Shown here piece by piece: positions 18,526 through 26,600 of a stretch of DNA of 64,000 bases. The notes beneath the pieces were generated by a model, which worked only from the letters and a program-made list of their open reading frames with translations, was not told the origin of the DNA and did not search any database. Origin of the DNA: JANSWY01 sp965243755. Lineage in GTDB: Bacteria > Bacteroidota > Bacteroidia > Cytophagales > Cyclobacteriaceae. The position numbers and the translations under genes were made by a program. Each line of letters opens with the position of its first letter. Positions within the stretch are counted from its first letter, which is position 1. The stretch spans positions 558,001-622,000 of the forward strand of contig CBDEVW010000006.1 of NCBI GenBank assembly GCA_965243755.1, read 5' to 3'.

Positions 18526-18912
18526 TTAAAACGGCAAATCATCATCCGCCTGAGGTCCAGGTGCATTGGTAAGCCACTCAGGAGGGTTAGCATCTGCCGC
18601 GTCAGGTGCTCCTGCGGCTGGTTGCTCAATGTCGTTAGCTCTTTCTACTCTCCACGCCTGTAGCGAATTGAAGTACTTTACCTCACCATTTTTGTCAGTC
18701 CACTTTCTTCCTTTCAGGTTAAAAGAAATATTTAGCTCCTGACCAGGATTGAAGGCATCCAGTTGTTCACAGTTGGTTTGAATCAGTTCGAATTTCAGGA
18801 ATTCAGGGTATTGTGGGTTCTCAGCATACTCTACTACAAATTCCCTTTTTCTAAAAGTATCGGTAATGTTTTGGGTCTCGCCCTTCTCCAGAAGTTTAGC
18901 TTTGATATTCAT
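18526..18912 (-). CDS. DUF3127 OB-fold-like protein with an SSB-type acidic tail
   Basis: A 128-aa DUF3127 protein. Residues 1-93 look like an OB-fold single-strand-binding relative: KRKFVVEY-like strands (RKREFVVEYAE), FELIQTNC, LNISFNLKGRKW and SLQAWRVER. Residues 94-122 are a disordered Ala/Pro linker, and the last six residues are DDDLPF. That ending is nearly identical to the conserved SSB C-terminal peptide that recruits DNA repair and replication proteins. The gene lies between dinB (24 bases upstream) and the LOG gene (3 bases downstream). The role is inferred: DNA- or RNA-binding with SSB-like partner recruitment. Confidence 0.8.
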   Translation of the reverse strand: MNIKAKLLEKGETQNITDTFRKREFVVEYAENPQYPEFLKFELIQTNCEQLDAFNPGQELNISFNLKGRKWTDKNGEVKYFNSLQAWRVERANDIEQPAAGAPDAADANPPEWLTNAPGPQADDDLPF

Positions 18913-18936
18913 TTTGCAAATATAGAATTCTCTGCC

Positions 18937-20034
18937 TTAAAAGTCGAAGGTAAGCTGCCTTCCTGTCGAGACTTTTTCTTCATCAAAATTTGAAACGCCC
19001 AATCCCAGCAACCTGATGCTCTTTGTCAGCAATTCTTCCTGATTAAAAATCTCTCTGTGGAGCCGCTGTAATTGGTCGATGGTGGTCATTGGGTGCGTGG
19101 TGGTTTTACTTCTTGTGATTTGATGAAAATCGGCGTATTTGATTTTGATGGTAATGGTTTTGCCCCAGTTTTCTCCTTTGGCCAGCCGTTTATGAACAGT
19201 CTGCGCCAGGTTATCCAATGCCTCTGTCACCGCACTTAAATTGGTAAGATCCTTTTCATAAGTATTTTCGGCACTTACAGATTTCCTTTCGCGGGTAGGG
19301 TTAACCCTTCTGTTGTCCTCACCACGGGATACTTCGTAATAGTACCTTCCGGATTTACCAAAAAGTCTTACCAGGTCATCTAATGCTCTTTTCCTCAGAT
19401 CGTATCCGGTGAATATGCCTACTTTGTTCATTTTTTCAGCAGTGACCTTTCCAATGCCGTAAAACTTATGCACAGGCAATTTGCTGATGAAGTCAAGCGC
19501 ATCCTTTGGGAGTATCACATAGAGCCCATCAGGTTTGTCCATGTCTGAGGCCGTTTTTGCGAGGAACTTATTGTAAGAAATCCCAGCTGAAGCGGTCAAT
19601 TGAGTGCGCTCTTTGATCTTCTGCTTAATCTCCCTGGCTATCAATGTAGCCGAGGGAAGGCCGATTTTGTTTTCGGTAACATCGAGGTAGGCTTCATCCA
19701 GGGATAATGGTTCAATGAGGTCAGTGTATTCGTAAAATATTTCATGGATTTGTCTGGAAACCTCCTTGTATACCTCAAACCGGTGCGGAACGAAAATGAG
19801 ATCCGGGCACTTTCTTTTGGCGATCACAGAACTCATGGCAGACTTCACACCAAACTTTCTGGCTTCATAACTTGCTGCGGCCACCACACCCCTTTGACTC
19901 GATCCTCCTACAGCTACAGGCTTACCTTTCAGATCAGGGTTGTCTCTTTGTTCCACCGACGCATAGAAAGCGTCCATATCTATGTGAATAATTTTACGCT
20001 CCAAATTGTTGTGGAAAGCTAATATATTTGACAA
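18937..20034 (-). CDS. dinB: DNA polymerase IV (Y-family translesion polymerase)
   Basis: A 365-aa Y-family polymerase. Catalytic carboxylates are visible in HIDMDAFYASVEQ (Asp19, Asp21) and SLDEAYLDV (about residues 112-120). The helix-hairpin-helix region is LPVHKFYGIGKVTAEKMNK, and the little-finger domain follows to residue 350. The C-terminus ends QLTFDF, a match to the beta-clamp binding motif. It is the first gene of the dinB-DUF3127-LOG cluster. No LexA-type box was recognised upstream. Confidence 0.94.
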   Translation of the reverse strand: MSNILAFHNNLERKIIHIDMDAFYASVEQRDNPDLKGKPVAVGGSSQRGVVAAASYEARKFGVKSAMSSVIAKRKCPDLIFVPHRFEVYKEVSRQIHEIFYEYTDLIEPLSLDEAYLDVTENKIGLPSATLIAREIKQKIKERTQLTASAGISYNKFLAKTASDMDKPDGLYVILPKDALDFISKLPVHKFYGIGKVTAEKMNKVGIFTGYDLRKRALDDLVRLFGKSGRYYYEVSRGEDNRRVNPTRERKSVSAENTYEKDLTNLSAVTEALDNLAQTVHKRLAKGENWGKTITIKIKYADFHQITRSKTTTHPMTTIDQLQRLHREIFNQEELLTKSIRLLGLGVSNFDEEKVSTGRQLTFDF

Positions 20035-20076
20035 ACAATATAACCATACGATACGTTTGGCTCTATAGATATTAAA

Positions 20077-20214
20077 ATGAATCGATCAAAGAAGATATTT
20101 TTAGTTTTTGCACTGATTTTTCTCATCGTTATGATCATTATTGGTTATGATATTTCGAGAAGAACCACCTGGCCGGGAGCAAAGAAAAACCTTCAGGAAA
20201 GAATTACTGAATAG
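20077..20214 (+). CDS. Small single-pass membrane protein (45 aa)
   Basis: ATG 20077 to TAG 20214 gives 45 residues: a basic start (MNRSKKIF), one hydrophobic segment of about 19 residues (residues 7-25), then YDISRRTTWPG and a charged amphipathic end (KKNLQERITE). The positive-inside pattern and distinct C-terminal motif argue that it is a real small protein. It lies 15 bases before the DUF2452 gene on the same strand, so the two probably share a transcript. I know no function. Confidence 0.65.
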   Translation: MNRSKKIFLVFALIFLIVMIIIGYDISRRTTWPGAKKNLQERITE

Positions 20215-20229
20215 GTAAAATTAATTAAG

Positions 20230-20712
20230 ATGACAAAAAAGACTGGGAAGAAAGTAGACTTGAGCAGGGTTGACATGGACAGAATGAAAGAAATGACTGT
20301 CGCTGACCCTGGTTTGATAGAATTTGCTCATACTGTTGGCAGTGCTTTGGTGAAACCCATTGATCAGGGAAAAACCAAAGGGAAAGCCATTGCAGCCATG
20401 CACGATCAGACACACAGACAGTTCAGGCAACTTTATGATCAGATGCAGACGTTGGTGAACCAGGCGCGTGATCTGCAGCGAAGGGTCGATATTTCTGAAA
20501 GGATTTACCTGGCGCAAATGAACTTTGAACCTGTCATTAATCACGACTACTATTTATATGAAAGACATGATGGTTCAGACCTGTTGTCAATGGTTTCCCC
20601 GAAAGATTGGGGTAAAAAATTCCCGTTCAATGCGTATATTGCTCACGTAAAACTACTGTCCGATCATACCTGGGAGGTAATAGAAAGTCCCGGAGATGAT
20701 TTCAGTAAATAG
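20230..20712 (+). CDS. DUF2452 domain protein
   Basis: A 160-aa cytoplasmic protein matching DUF2452, a family of unknown function. Visible features are a basic N-terminus, the segment AHTVGSALVKPIDQGKTKGKA at about residues 36-56, a helical stretch with HRQFRQLYDQMQTLVNQA, and a C-terminal aromatic module ending in MVSPKDWG and HVKLLSDHTWEVI. It is preceded closely by the 45-aa membrane protein and followed after 26 bases by the sensor kinase. Confidence 0.78.
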   Translation: MTKKTGKKVDLSRVDMDRMKEMTVADPGLIEFAHTVGSALVKPIDQGKTKGKAIAAMHDQTHRQFRQLYDQMQTLVNQARDLQRRVDISERIYLAQMNFEPVINHDYYLYERHDGSDLLSMVSPKDWGKKFPFNAYIAHVKLLSDHTWEVIESPGDDFSK

Positions 20713-20738
20713 CATAAGCCAAACTAATACTACTTTAC

Positions 20739-22661
20739 TTGAGGTTAACACATTTTATAATGGCTGTCAGTCTATTGATGTCGACAGTCAGCAATGCACA
20801 GGATTTAATTGACAGTCTAAAAACTACTATCACAAATGCTGCAACGGATTCGGCCAGGGCATCTGCCATGACAGAATTGTCCCGGTATTTCACCAGTTCC
20901 TATCCGGATTCCACGCTATACTATGCTACTAAAGGCTTCCAACTGGCCTCCAAAATCAATAATGAATATATCGTTGCTTCCAGCGCGCAGTTGATCGGTA
21001 TTTACTACAGAAGACAAAATAACCCGGATAGTGCCTTACACTATTTCAAAATAGCTGAAAAGGGATTTGATCAAGGAGGTTCACCAATGAAGCTTGGTGG
21101 ATTATACATCAGTTTAGGAAATTATTTAAAATCACTCGATCGAATGCAGGAGGCGCACGAGCATTTCTTCAAGGCACTAGAATTATTTGAGTCGATCGAA
21201 AGTAAACGAGGAATTGGTTATGCACTGGTAAGTATCGGTACGCTTTATACCATCCAGGATGATATTGAAAAAGCCAGAACTTATTTTTTGAGAGGATACA
21301 AGGTCCTTTCTGAGATAAGAGACCCCAAAGGCATGTCTGTTTGTGCAACCAATCTGGGTACGGCATTCTTCAAAATGGATCAATTGGATTCTGCCTACTA
21401 CTATTTCAAGCAATCGCAACCATTCAAGGAATCCAAGAATGATCGGAATGGATTAGCAACATTATACAATAACCTGGGAATTATTTTTACTAATACCAGG
21501 TCCTACGATAGCGCCAGGTATTACCTCAACAGGTCCCTGAAGTATTCAAAAGACATCAACAACCGTGAATTGCAGATCATTGCTTATAATAACCTTGGTG
21601 AAATCAATACATTGACCAGACGGTTGATCGCAGCAGAAGCGTATTTGGATTCTGCCAGGCGATTAGCTACAGCAATTTCCAGCGTAAAGGAACTGAGTCA
21701 AAACCTGAAGTTTCAATATAAGCTTGACTCAGTGAGGGGCAATTATTTAGAAGCGTTGAAATCCTATCAGCAATACCGGATGCTGGATGACAGTCTTTCC
21801 AATGTTCGATTAAAATCCAGCATTGCCGAATTGGAAACCAAATATGAAACAGAAAAAAAAGAACGCCATATAGAAAGCCTTGCCCAGTTGTCGGAAATAC
21901 AGACATTGCAGATCAAGCAACAAAGGTACCTGCTGATTGGTGGAGCGATATTATTGTTGGTAATTGTTGCTGCAGGTTTTCTGATCACCAAGCAAAGGAA
22001 GATTCAGCAGCAGCAAAAAATCTACGGCATAGAGCAGCGGCTTTTGAGAACACAAATGAATCCACACTTTTTGTTCAATGCACTGATGTCTATTCAGCAA
22101 TACCTGTTTCAGAATCAACCAGAAGAAGCAGGTATATACATGTCGAAGTTTGCCAAGCTGATGAGGCAGATTCTGGAGCACTCCAGATGCGATTATATCT
22201 CGGTTGCAGAGGAGGTGGAAACGCTGGAAAACTATATTCAATTACAACAGCTGAGGTTCAAAGACAGGTTTCAGTATGAAATCAATATCGATGAGGAAAT
22301 CGAGCCATCCATGGTGCAAATTCCACCAATGTTTGCACAACCTTTTATTGAAAATGCGATTGAGCATGGTTTGGCAAACAAAAACAACGATGGTCAGCTG
22401 ATTGTTAATTTTAAAATGAAAGATGACCTGATCCAGTTGGAAATCAATGATAATGGGGTGGGGATAACCCAGAGTGAATCCATGAAGGCCAAGTACAATG
22501 AACATAAATCACTGGCAACACAAATCACCAAAGAAAGAATTGCGGTGATCAATGCCATGTTGAAAAAGAAAATTGAGTTGCTAATCAGTTCTGTGAAGAA
22601 TGATCATGGTGTAGAGCAGGGAACCAAGGTTAGTTTAATGGTGCCAGCAGAATGGCGTTAA
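20739..22661 (+). CDS. TPR-containing LytS-type sensor histidine kinase
   Basis: A 640-aa sensor kinase. The TTG at 20739 gives a better signal peptide (MRLTHFIMAVSLLMSTVSNAQ, here the last residues 14-21 mark cleavage) than the ATG at 20760. Residues about 40-340 are tandem TPR units (for example RTYFLRGYKVLSEI and YYYFKQSQPF), which should be periplasmic. A coiled coil precedes one membrane segment (about 396-416). The cytoplasmic part is a His_kinase domain with QMNPHFLFNAL (phosphoacceptor His near 442) and a GHKL ATPase with PFIENAIEHG and NDNGVG. It is followed 17 bases later by a LytTR regulator, forming a two-component system. Confidence 0.92.
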   Translation: MRLTHFIMAVSLLMSTVSNAQDLIDSLKTTITNAATDSARASAMTELSRYFTSSYPDSTLYYATKGFQLASKINNEYIVASSAQLIGIYYRRQNNPDSALHYFKIAEKGFDQGGSPMKLGGLYISLGNYLKSLDRMQEAHEHFFKALELFESIESKRGIGYALVSIGTLYTIQDDIEKARTYFLRGYKVLSEIRDPKGMSVCATNLGTAFFKMDQLDSAYYYFKQSQPFKESKNDRNGLATLYNNLGIIFTNTRSYDSARYYLNRSLKYSKDINNRELQIIAYNNLGEINTLTRRLIAAEAYLDSARRLATAISSVKELSQNLKFQYKLDSVRGNYLEALKSYQQYRMLDDSLSNVRLKSSIAELETKYETEKKERHIESLAQLSEIQTLQIKQQRYLLIGGAILLLVIVAAGFLITKQRKIQQQQKIYGIEQRLLRTQMNPHFLFNALMSIQQYLFQNQPEEAGIYMSKFAKLMRQILEHSRCDYISVAEEVETLENYIQLQQLRFKDRFQYEINIDEEIEPSMVQIPPMFAQPFIENAIEHGLANKNNDGQLIVNFKMKDDLIQLEINDNGVGITQSESMKAKYNEHKSLATQITKERIAVINAMLKKKIELLISSVKNDHGVEQGTKVSLMVPAEWR

Positions 22662-22678
22662 CTTATTAGATTTGTCAG

Positions 22679-23428
22679 ATGCGAGCTGTAATAATTGACG
22701 ATGAAGCTTCCGTACGGGAAACCACCAGGACACTGGTAGGCATATACGCTTCCGATATTGAAATTGTAGAGGAGGCAGCTTCAGTTTCAGAAGGTTATGA
22801 GGTGGTTTCCAGGGTGAGACCAGATTTGGTGTTTTTGGATGTGGAGATGCCTGATGGTACTGGCTTTGATCTGTTGGCCAAATTTGAGGACCCTTCTTTT
22901 AACTTGATTTTTGTAACTGGGCATAATGCCTATGCGATTGAAGCATTTCGATACAGTGCATTGGATTATTTGCTAAAACCTCTGGATCCGGAAGATTTGA
23001 TCAATGCAATTGAAAAAGCTCGCCAACGAATTGATGAGAAAACTAACCGACTGAAATTTCAGGCTTTTCTTTCCAACGTATCAAAGGAAAATGATGCTCC
23101 TAAGAAAATTATTCTTTCAGATGCGGACAGTGTGTACTTGATAGAAACCAAAGACATTGTAAGGTGTCAGGCAGAGGGGAATTATACTAAGTTTTTTATT
23201 CAGGATGGACAGGAAATCCTGGTATCTAAGACTTTGAAGGAATATGATAACCTTTTTGGCGGGCAACAATTTTTCCGGGCCCATCAGTCACACCTGATCA
23301 ACCTGCATCATTTCTTAAGGTATGACAAGAAAGAGGGAGGGACTCTTGTGATGAAAAACGGACATACCATTCCTGTAGCAGTAAGAAAAAAGGAATACCT
23401 CTTTGAAGCACTGAAGAACCTGGTCTGA
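22679..23428 (+). CDS. LytTR-family response regulator
   Basis: A 249-aa DNA-binding regulator paired with the upstream TPR kinase. The receiver domain (1-120) has acidic residues IIDDEA (Asp7-Asp8), phosphoacceptor Asp54 in FLDVEMPDG, and Lys in LLKPLDPEDL. The LytTR domain (about 145-249) contains VRCQAEGNYTKFF, FFRAHQSHLINLHH and VAVRKKEY, typical of this DNA-binding fold. Target genes are not evident, although the kinase/regulator pair is autonomous and ends with a terminator at 23591. Confidence 0.93.
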   Translation: MRAVIIDDEASVRETTRTLVGIYASDIEIVEEAASVSEGYEVVSRVRPDLVFLDVEMPDGTGFDLLAKFEDPSFNLIFVTGHNAYAIEAFRYSALDYLLKPLDPEDLINAIEKARQRIDEKTNRLKFQAFLSNVSKENDAPKKIILSDADSVYLIETKDIVRCQAEGNYTKFFIQDGQEILVSKTLKEYDNLFGGQQFFRAHQSHLINLHHFLRYDKKEGGTLVMKNGHTIPVAVRKKEYLFEALKNLV

Positions 23429-23590
23429 TACTTATACAGTGATCAGGTACAGAATTCATTGACTTTTTATATAACCTCTTCCAGTAGGGTTTTTTCTAAT
23501 GAGCACGTATTACTTCTACAGAATTACTGATTTAATATTCGAATTTTTTCGACAAAAAAGACTAGTCAAATACTGAATTTGCAACAACAG

Positions 23591-23621
23591 TGCCTCAATT
23601 ACTCAAATTGAGGCATTTTTT
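23591..23621 (+). terminator. Terminator downstream of the LytTR gene
   Basis: Perfect 10-bp stem TGCCTCAATT / AATTGAGGCA with a 5-base loop, followed by six T. It lies 160 bases after the LytTR stop, and no gene is seen between them. Confidence 0.88.
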
Positions 23622-23710
23622 ATAAAAAGTTTTAAGTATTTTCTCCTCCAAGCCAACCATTTCTCCGAATGGTTCCGTTACGGCTTAAAATTTGATTAAA
23701 ACCCTAACTA

Positions 23711-24505
23711 ATGAATTCAAGATTATTTATCACATCCATTATTATATCAGTTGGTCTATTCTACTCCTGTGCCAGTGACTCAGAAGATGGTCTGAAGGCA
23801 GACTGCTCCAGAAGTGAATTTCAAATTACAATCTCCAGTCAAACGGAAGCAACCTGCACAACGGGTGGTTCAGTGACGCTTTCTCCTCAGGACAATGAAG
23901 GTGCTGTTACATACAGCCTTGATGGGACAACCTTTGATCTTTCAAGTTCAATCAGCGATTTGAATGCGGGGAGTTATACCATTTCCGGGAAAGATGAATT
24001 GGGTTGCATAGCCTCTGTGAATGTTACCATTGCCGCTTCCACTGAAACTGTCCTGGCAAGTGCTACCGTTCAAAATACTTCCTGTGGAAATAGTGAGGGG
24101 CAAATAACGATAGATGCATCGGGAGGTTCTGGTTCATTTGAATACAGCCTCAATGGAGGAGACTTTGTAACGAACGCAACTTTTACCAATCTTCCTGCCG
24201 GAGATCATACGGTAGATGTGCGGGATGGTACCTGTGAGACGTCAGTAGAAACCAGAATATTGACCGGAGTAAGTCTTACCGATGAAATTATGCCGATCAT
24301 CAATGCCAATTGTGCCATATCCGGTTGCCACGCAAATGTGCAAACACCACGATTTGATAGTAAAGATGCAGTAATCGCTGCAGCTTCTAGGATAAAAGCG
24401 AGAACACAAGCCAGAACCATGCCTCCAGCCAGCAGACCCGACCTCACGGATGACGAGATCGAACTTATTGCCTGCTGGGTAGATGATGGTGCATTAAATA
24501 ATTAA
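23711..24505 (+). CDS. SprB-repeat lipoprotein with a C-terminal cytochrome c-like module
   Basis: A 264-aa lipoprotein (Cys20 in LFYSC). Residues about 35-190 contain two SprB-type repeats, each with the pattern of a Cys-Thr rich start, YSLDG or YSLNGG, then LNAGSYTI or LPAGDHTV. The C-terminal part has NANCAISGCHAN, in which Cys201 and Cys206-His207 form a CX4CH heme-binding-like motif rather than the standard CX2CH. It is followed by RTMPP (Met237, candidate distal ligand) and a closing helix LTDDEIELIACWVDDGA typical of small c-type cytochromes. It heads a three-gene operon with YceI and DUF5777 genes. Covalent heme attachment is inferred. Confidence 0.75.
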   Translation: MNSRLFITSIIISVGLFYSCASDSEDGLKADCSRSEFQITISSQTEATCTTGGSVTLSPQDNEGAVTYSLDGTTFDLSSSISDLNAGSYTISGKDELGCIASVNVTIAASTETVLASATVQNTSCGNSEGQITIDASGGSGSFEYSLNGGDFVTNATFTNLPAGDHTVDVRDGTCETSVETRILTGVSLTDEIMPIINANCAISGCHANVQTPRFDSKDAVIAAASRIKARTQARTMPPASRPDLTDDEIELIACWVDDGALNN

Positions 24506-24511
24506 AATAAC

Positions 24512-25057
24512 ATGATGATGAAAAAATTATTAGTGATTGTATTTCTGCTGGCTTCTGTTCAGCTTCAAGCTCAAAAATATGTTTCACAGGAAAGCTTCAT
24601 TAAGTTTTTCTCAACTGCTCCACTGGAAGACATTGAGGCTACCAACGAAACGGCCAGAAGTGTGATTGACCTTGGTAAAGGTGAGCTTGCATTTGTAGTG
24701 ACCATTAAAGATTTTCAATTTGAAAAGTCATTAATGCAGGAACACTTCAATGAAAACTATCTGGAGTCTGAAAAATATCCGAAGAGTACTTTTAAGGCCA
24801 AAATCGTGAATTGGTCGGGCATGAAAGGGAAAAGTACCGTTAAAGCCAAGGGCCAATTGGAAATACATGGAGTCACCAGGGAAGTAGAAATTGAGGGAAC
24901 GTTAGATTATCAGGACAACAAGGTGCAGATTGATGCCGTTTTCCCGGTGAAAGTGGCCGATTATAAAATTAAGATTCCCAAAGCAGTGTTCTACAACATT
25001 GCCGAAGAGGTGGAGGTCACTGTGAAATTTGTGTATCAGCCATATCAATCAAACTAA
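24512..25057 (+). CDS. YceI-family periplasmic lipid-binding protein
   Basis: A 181-aa exported protein with signal peptide (1-20, ending LQAQ) and a YceI domain. YceI proteins form an extended lipocalin-like beta barrel that binds polyisoprenoid or quinone-type lipids. Family marks include the FFSTAPLEDIEATN start, FEKSLMQEHFNENYLESEKYP, and the strands GQLEIHGVTREVEIEGTL. It begins 6 bases after the cytochrome-like gene and 18 bases before DUF5777, so it is the middle gene of a tight operon. A link between the electron-carrier-like partner and the lipid-binding role is plausible but unproven. Confidence 0.9.
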   Translation: MMMKKLLVIVFLLASVQLQAQKYVSQESFIKFFSTAPLEDIEATNETARSVIDLGKGELAFVVTIKDFQFEKSLMQEHFNENYLESEKYPKSTFKAKIVNWSGMKGKSTVKAKGQLEIHGVTREVEIEGTLDYQDNKVQIDAVFPVKVADYKIKIPKAVFYNIAEEVEVTVKFVYQPYQSN

Positions 25058-25075
25058 CTAATCTTAGTAATTTCA

Positions 25076-25951
25076 ATGATGATGAAAAAACTGCTTATAG
25101 TACTTGGGATAGGTTTGTGCAGTTTGCAGAGTTATTCCCAGGATGAACTGATGGATATATTGAACAATACTGGCAATGACGATGACCAGGGATTTGTATC
25201 CGCCACCTTCAAAAGTGCCCGCCTGATTAATGGTCACAGCATAGAAACACGTTCCGGTCGGCTACTGGAGTTTTTGATCAGCCACAGGTTTGGAAGAATC
25301 AGTTCCGGTGTGAATGATCTCTATGGGCTTGATCAATCGTTTATTCGCATCGCCCTGGAATACGGGATCACCGATAAACTGAATGTAGGTTTTGGGAGGT
25401 CATCTTATGATAAATCTTTGGATGGCTTTTTGAAATATAAGCTGTTAAGGCAATCTAAGAAATCACCGGTGACCATCACAGCCTTCACCAGTATGGCCTA
25501 CGACTCACGTGAACTACCAGATACTGATCCAGGTTCAGCACTCAAATACCGTTTTGATTATGTGTACCAGGTATTGCTGGCCCGGAAATTTACCAGTAAC
25601 ATTTCACTACAATTGATGCCAACCATGGTTCACCGAAACCTTGCTCCAGGGAGTGAAGCCAATGACATTCCTATTCTGGGAGTGGGGGGCAGGTTTAAGT
25701 TTACCCCAAGAATGGGGATCAACCTGGAATATTATCACCAGCTAAAAGACAGACCAGACCGGTATCACAACTCCACCTCTTTCAGTTGGGAGATTGAAAC
25801 CGGGGGTCATGTGTTTCAGTTGATTTTCTCTAACGCTACTCAAATGATTGAGAAAGGGTTTCTGGTGGAGACCGAAGATGATTTCTTCCGCGGACACATT
25901 CATTTTGGGTTTAACATATCCAGGGTATTCAACCTGAAACCACAAGAGTAG
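25076..25951 (+). CDS. DUF5777 outer membrane beta-barrel protein
   Basis: A 291-aa exported protein (signal peptide 1-20, ending SYSQ) of the DUF5777 family, predicted outer membrane beta barrel. The body shows alternating polar/hydrophobic strands: SATFKSARLINGHSIET, LEFLISHRFGRI, LNVGFGRSSYD, a tail of HIHFGFNISRVF and a closing aromatic residue near the end. In Bacteroidota it is commonly found near YceI and cytochrome-like genes, as here. It is the last gene of the operon and ends before a terminator at 25957. Confidence 0.85.
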   Translation: MMMKKLLIVLGIGLCSLQSYSQDELMDILNNTGNDDDQGFVSATFKSARLINGHSIETRSGRLLEFLISHRFGRISSGVNDLYGLDQSFIRIALEYGITDKLNVGFGRSSYDKSLDGFLKYKLLRQSKKSPVTITAFTSMAYDSRELPDTDPGSALKYRFDYVYQVLLARKFTSNISLQLMPTMVHRNLAPGSEANDIPILGVGGRFKFTPRMGINLEYYHQLKDRPDRYHNSTSFSWEIETGGHVFQLIFSNATQMIEKGFLVETEDDFFRGHIHFGFNISRVFNLKPQE

Positions 25952-25956
25952 ATTAT

Positions 25957-25993
25957 AAGGCCGTCTCCAAAGATGAAATGTGTCGGCCTTTTT
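25957..25993 (+). terminator. Terminator of the cytochrome-YceI-DUF5777 operon
   Basis: AAGGCCG (25957-25963) pairs with CGGCCTT (25984-25990), followed by a T-run. It starts 6 bases after the DUF5777 stop. Confidence 0.75.
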
Positions 25994-26157
25994 ATGCTAT
26001 TGGAGTAATCGCAGCTTACTTCTTGGTTGGCTGAAATTGCGAGAATGTATATGTTAAGAATCTTTCAGGGCTCATAAATTGTAACAATTTGTTAGTCAGT
26101 GATTTATGTGGCATTTCATTCATTTAATTCTCCCTCCTTGAAGGCCGGATAAAAATG

Positions 26158-26407
26158 TTGCGCAAGTTAGCCTCCTATGTTGCGCAACCCAACGTGCTGA
26201 GTTGAGCAACCTGGCGCTCTGGGTTGCGCAACTTACGTACCTGTGTTGCGCAACATAGCTGTCTGCGTTGAGCAACCTGGCTCCTTACCTTGAGCAACAC
26301 AGGAGCCTGTGTTGAGCAACCTGGGAGCGTAGCTTGAGTAACCTGGGGAACTACATTGCGCAACATAGGAGCGTGACTTGCGCAACATAGGAGCATGACT
26401 TGCGCAA
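26158..26407. repeat. Phased array of twelve 22-bp units with a TTGCGCAA palindrome
   Basis: Twelve copies of an 8-bp core start at 26158, 26180, 26202, 26224, 26246, 26268, 26290, 26312, 26334, 26356, 26378 and 26400, an exact 22-bp step each time. Seven cores are the perfect palindrome TTGCGCAA, four are TTGAGCAA and one is TTGAGTAA. The next base is C in ten of twelve. The 14-bp stretches between cores vary much more (loosely C-CTGGGAGCGTAGC or C-ATAGGAGCATGAC). The array lies between the terminator at 25957 and the gene at 26601; nothing else was seen in 25994-26157 or 26408-26569. It resembles a set of protein-binding sites on one helix face rather than a CRISPR array. Confidence 0.9.
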
Positions 26408-26569
26408 GGGTTGCATTGAGTCAAAAACTTAGTTGTCCACTTCTTTTACTTCAGGCTAAAAATAGCCTTTAGCAGCACGGAATCTCATGTGCATTATTAA
26501 TGTGTGCTATCCATAGGTGATTAACTATCATTGAGGTATTTATCCATCTTTAACTTTTCATTAATTACT

Positions 26570-26577
26570 TATATTTG
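26570..26577 (+). promoter_or_regulatory. Candidate -7 element upstream of gene at 26601
   Basis: TATATTTG fits the Bacteroidota -7 consensus TAnnTTTG and lies 24 bases before ATG 26601. No matching TTTG is present at the usual -33 spacing, so it is a weak call. Confidence 0.35.
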
Positions 26578-26600
26578 AAAGATATTTGATTCAATCAATT

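Noticed and set aside
26158..26407. CRISPR array
   Set aside because: The shared part is only 8-9 bp with 14-bp intervals and a constant 22-bp step. CRISPR repeats are longer and near identical with 25-45 bp spacers, and no cas gene is present.
26175..26424. Two minus-strand reading frames of 73 and 63 codons across the palindrome array
   Set aside because: The 22-bp unit lacks stops in these frames, so open frames and 22-residue repeats arise automatically. No start signal or neighbour supports coding.
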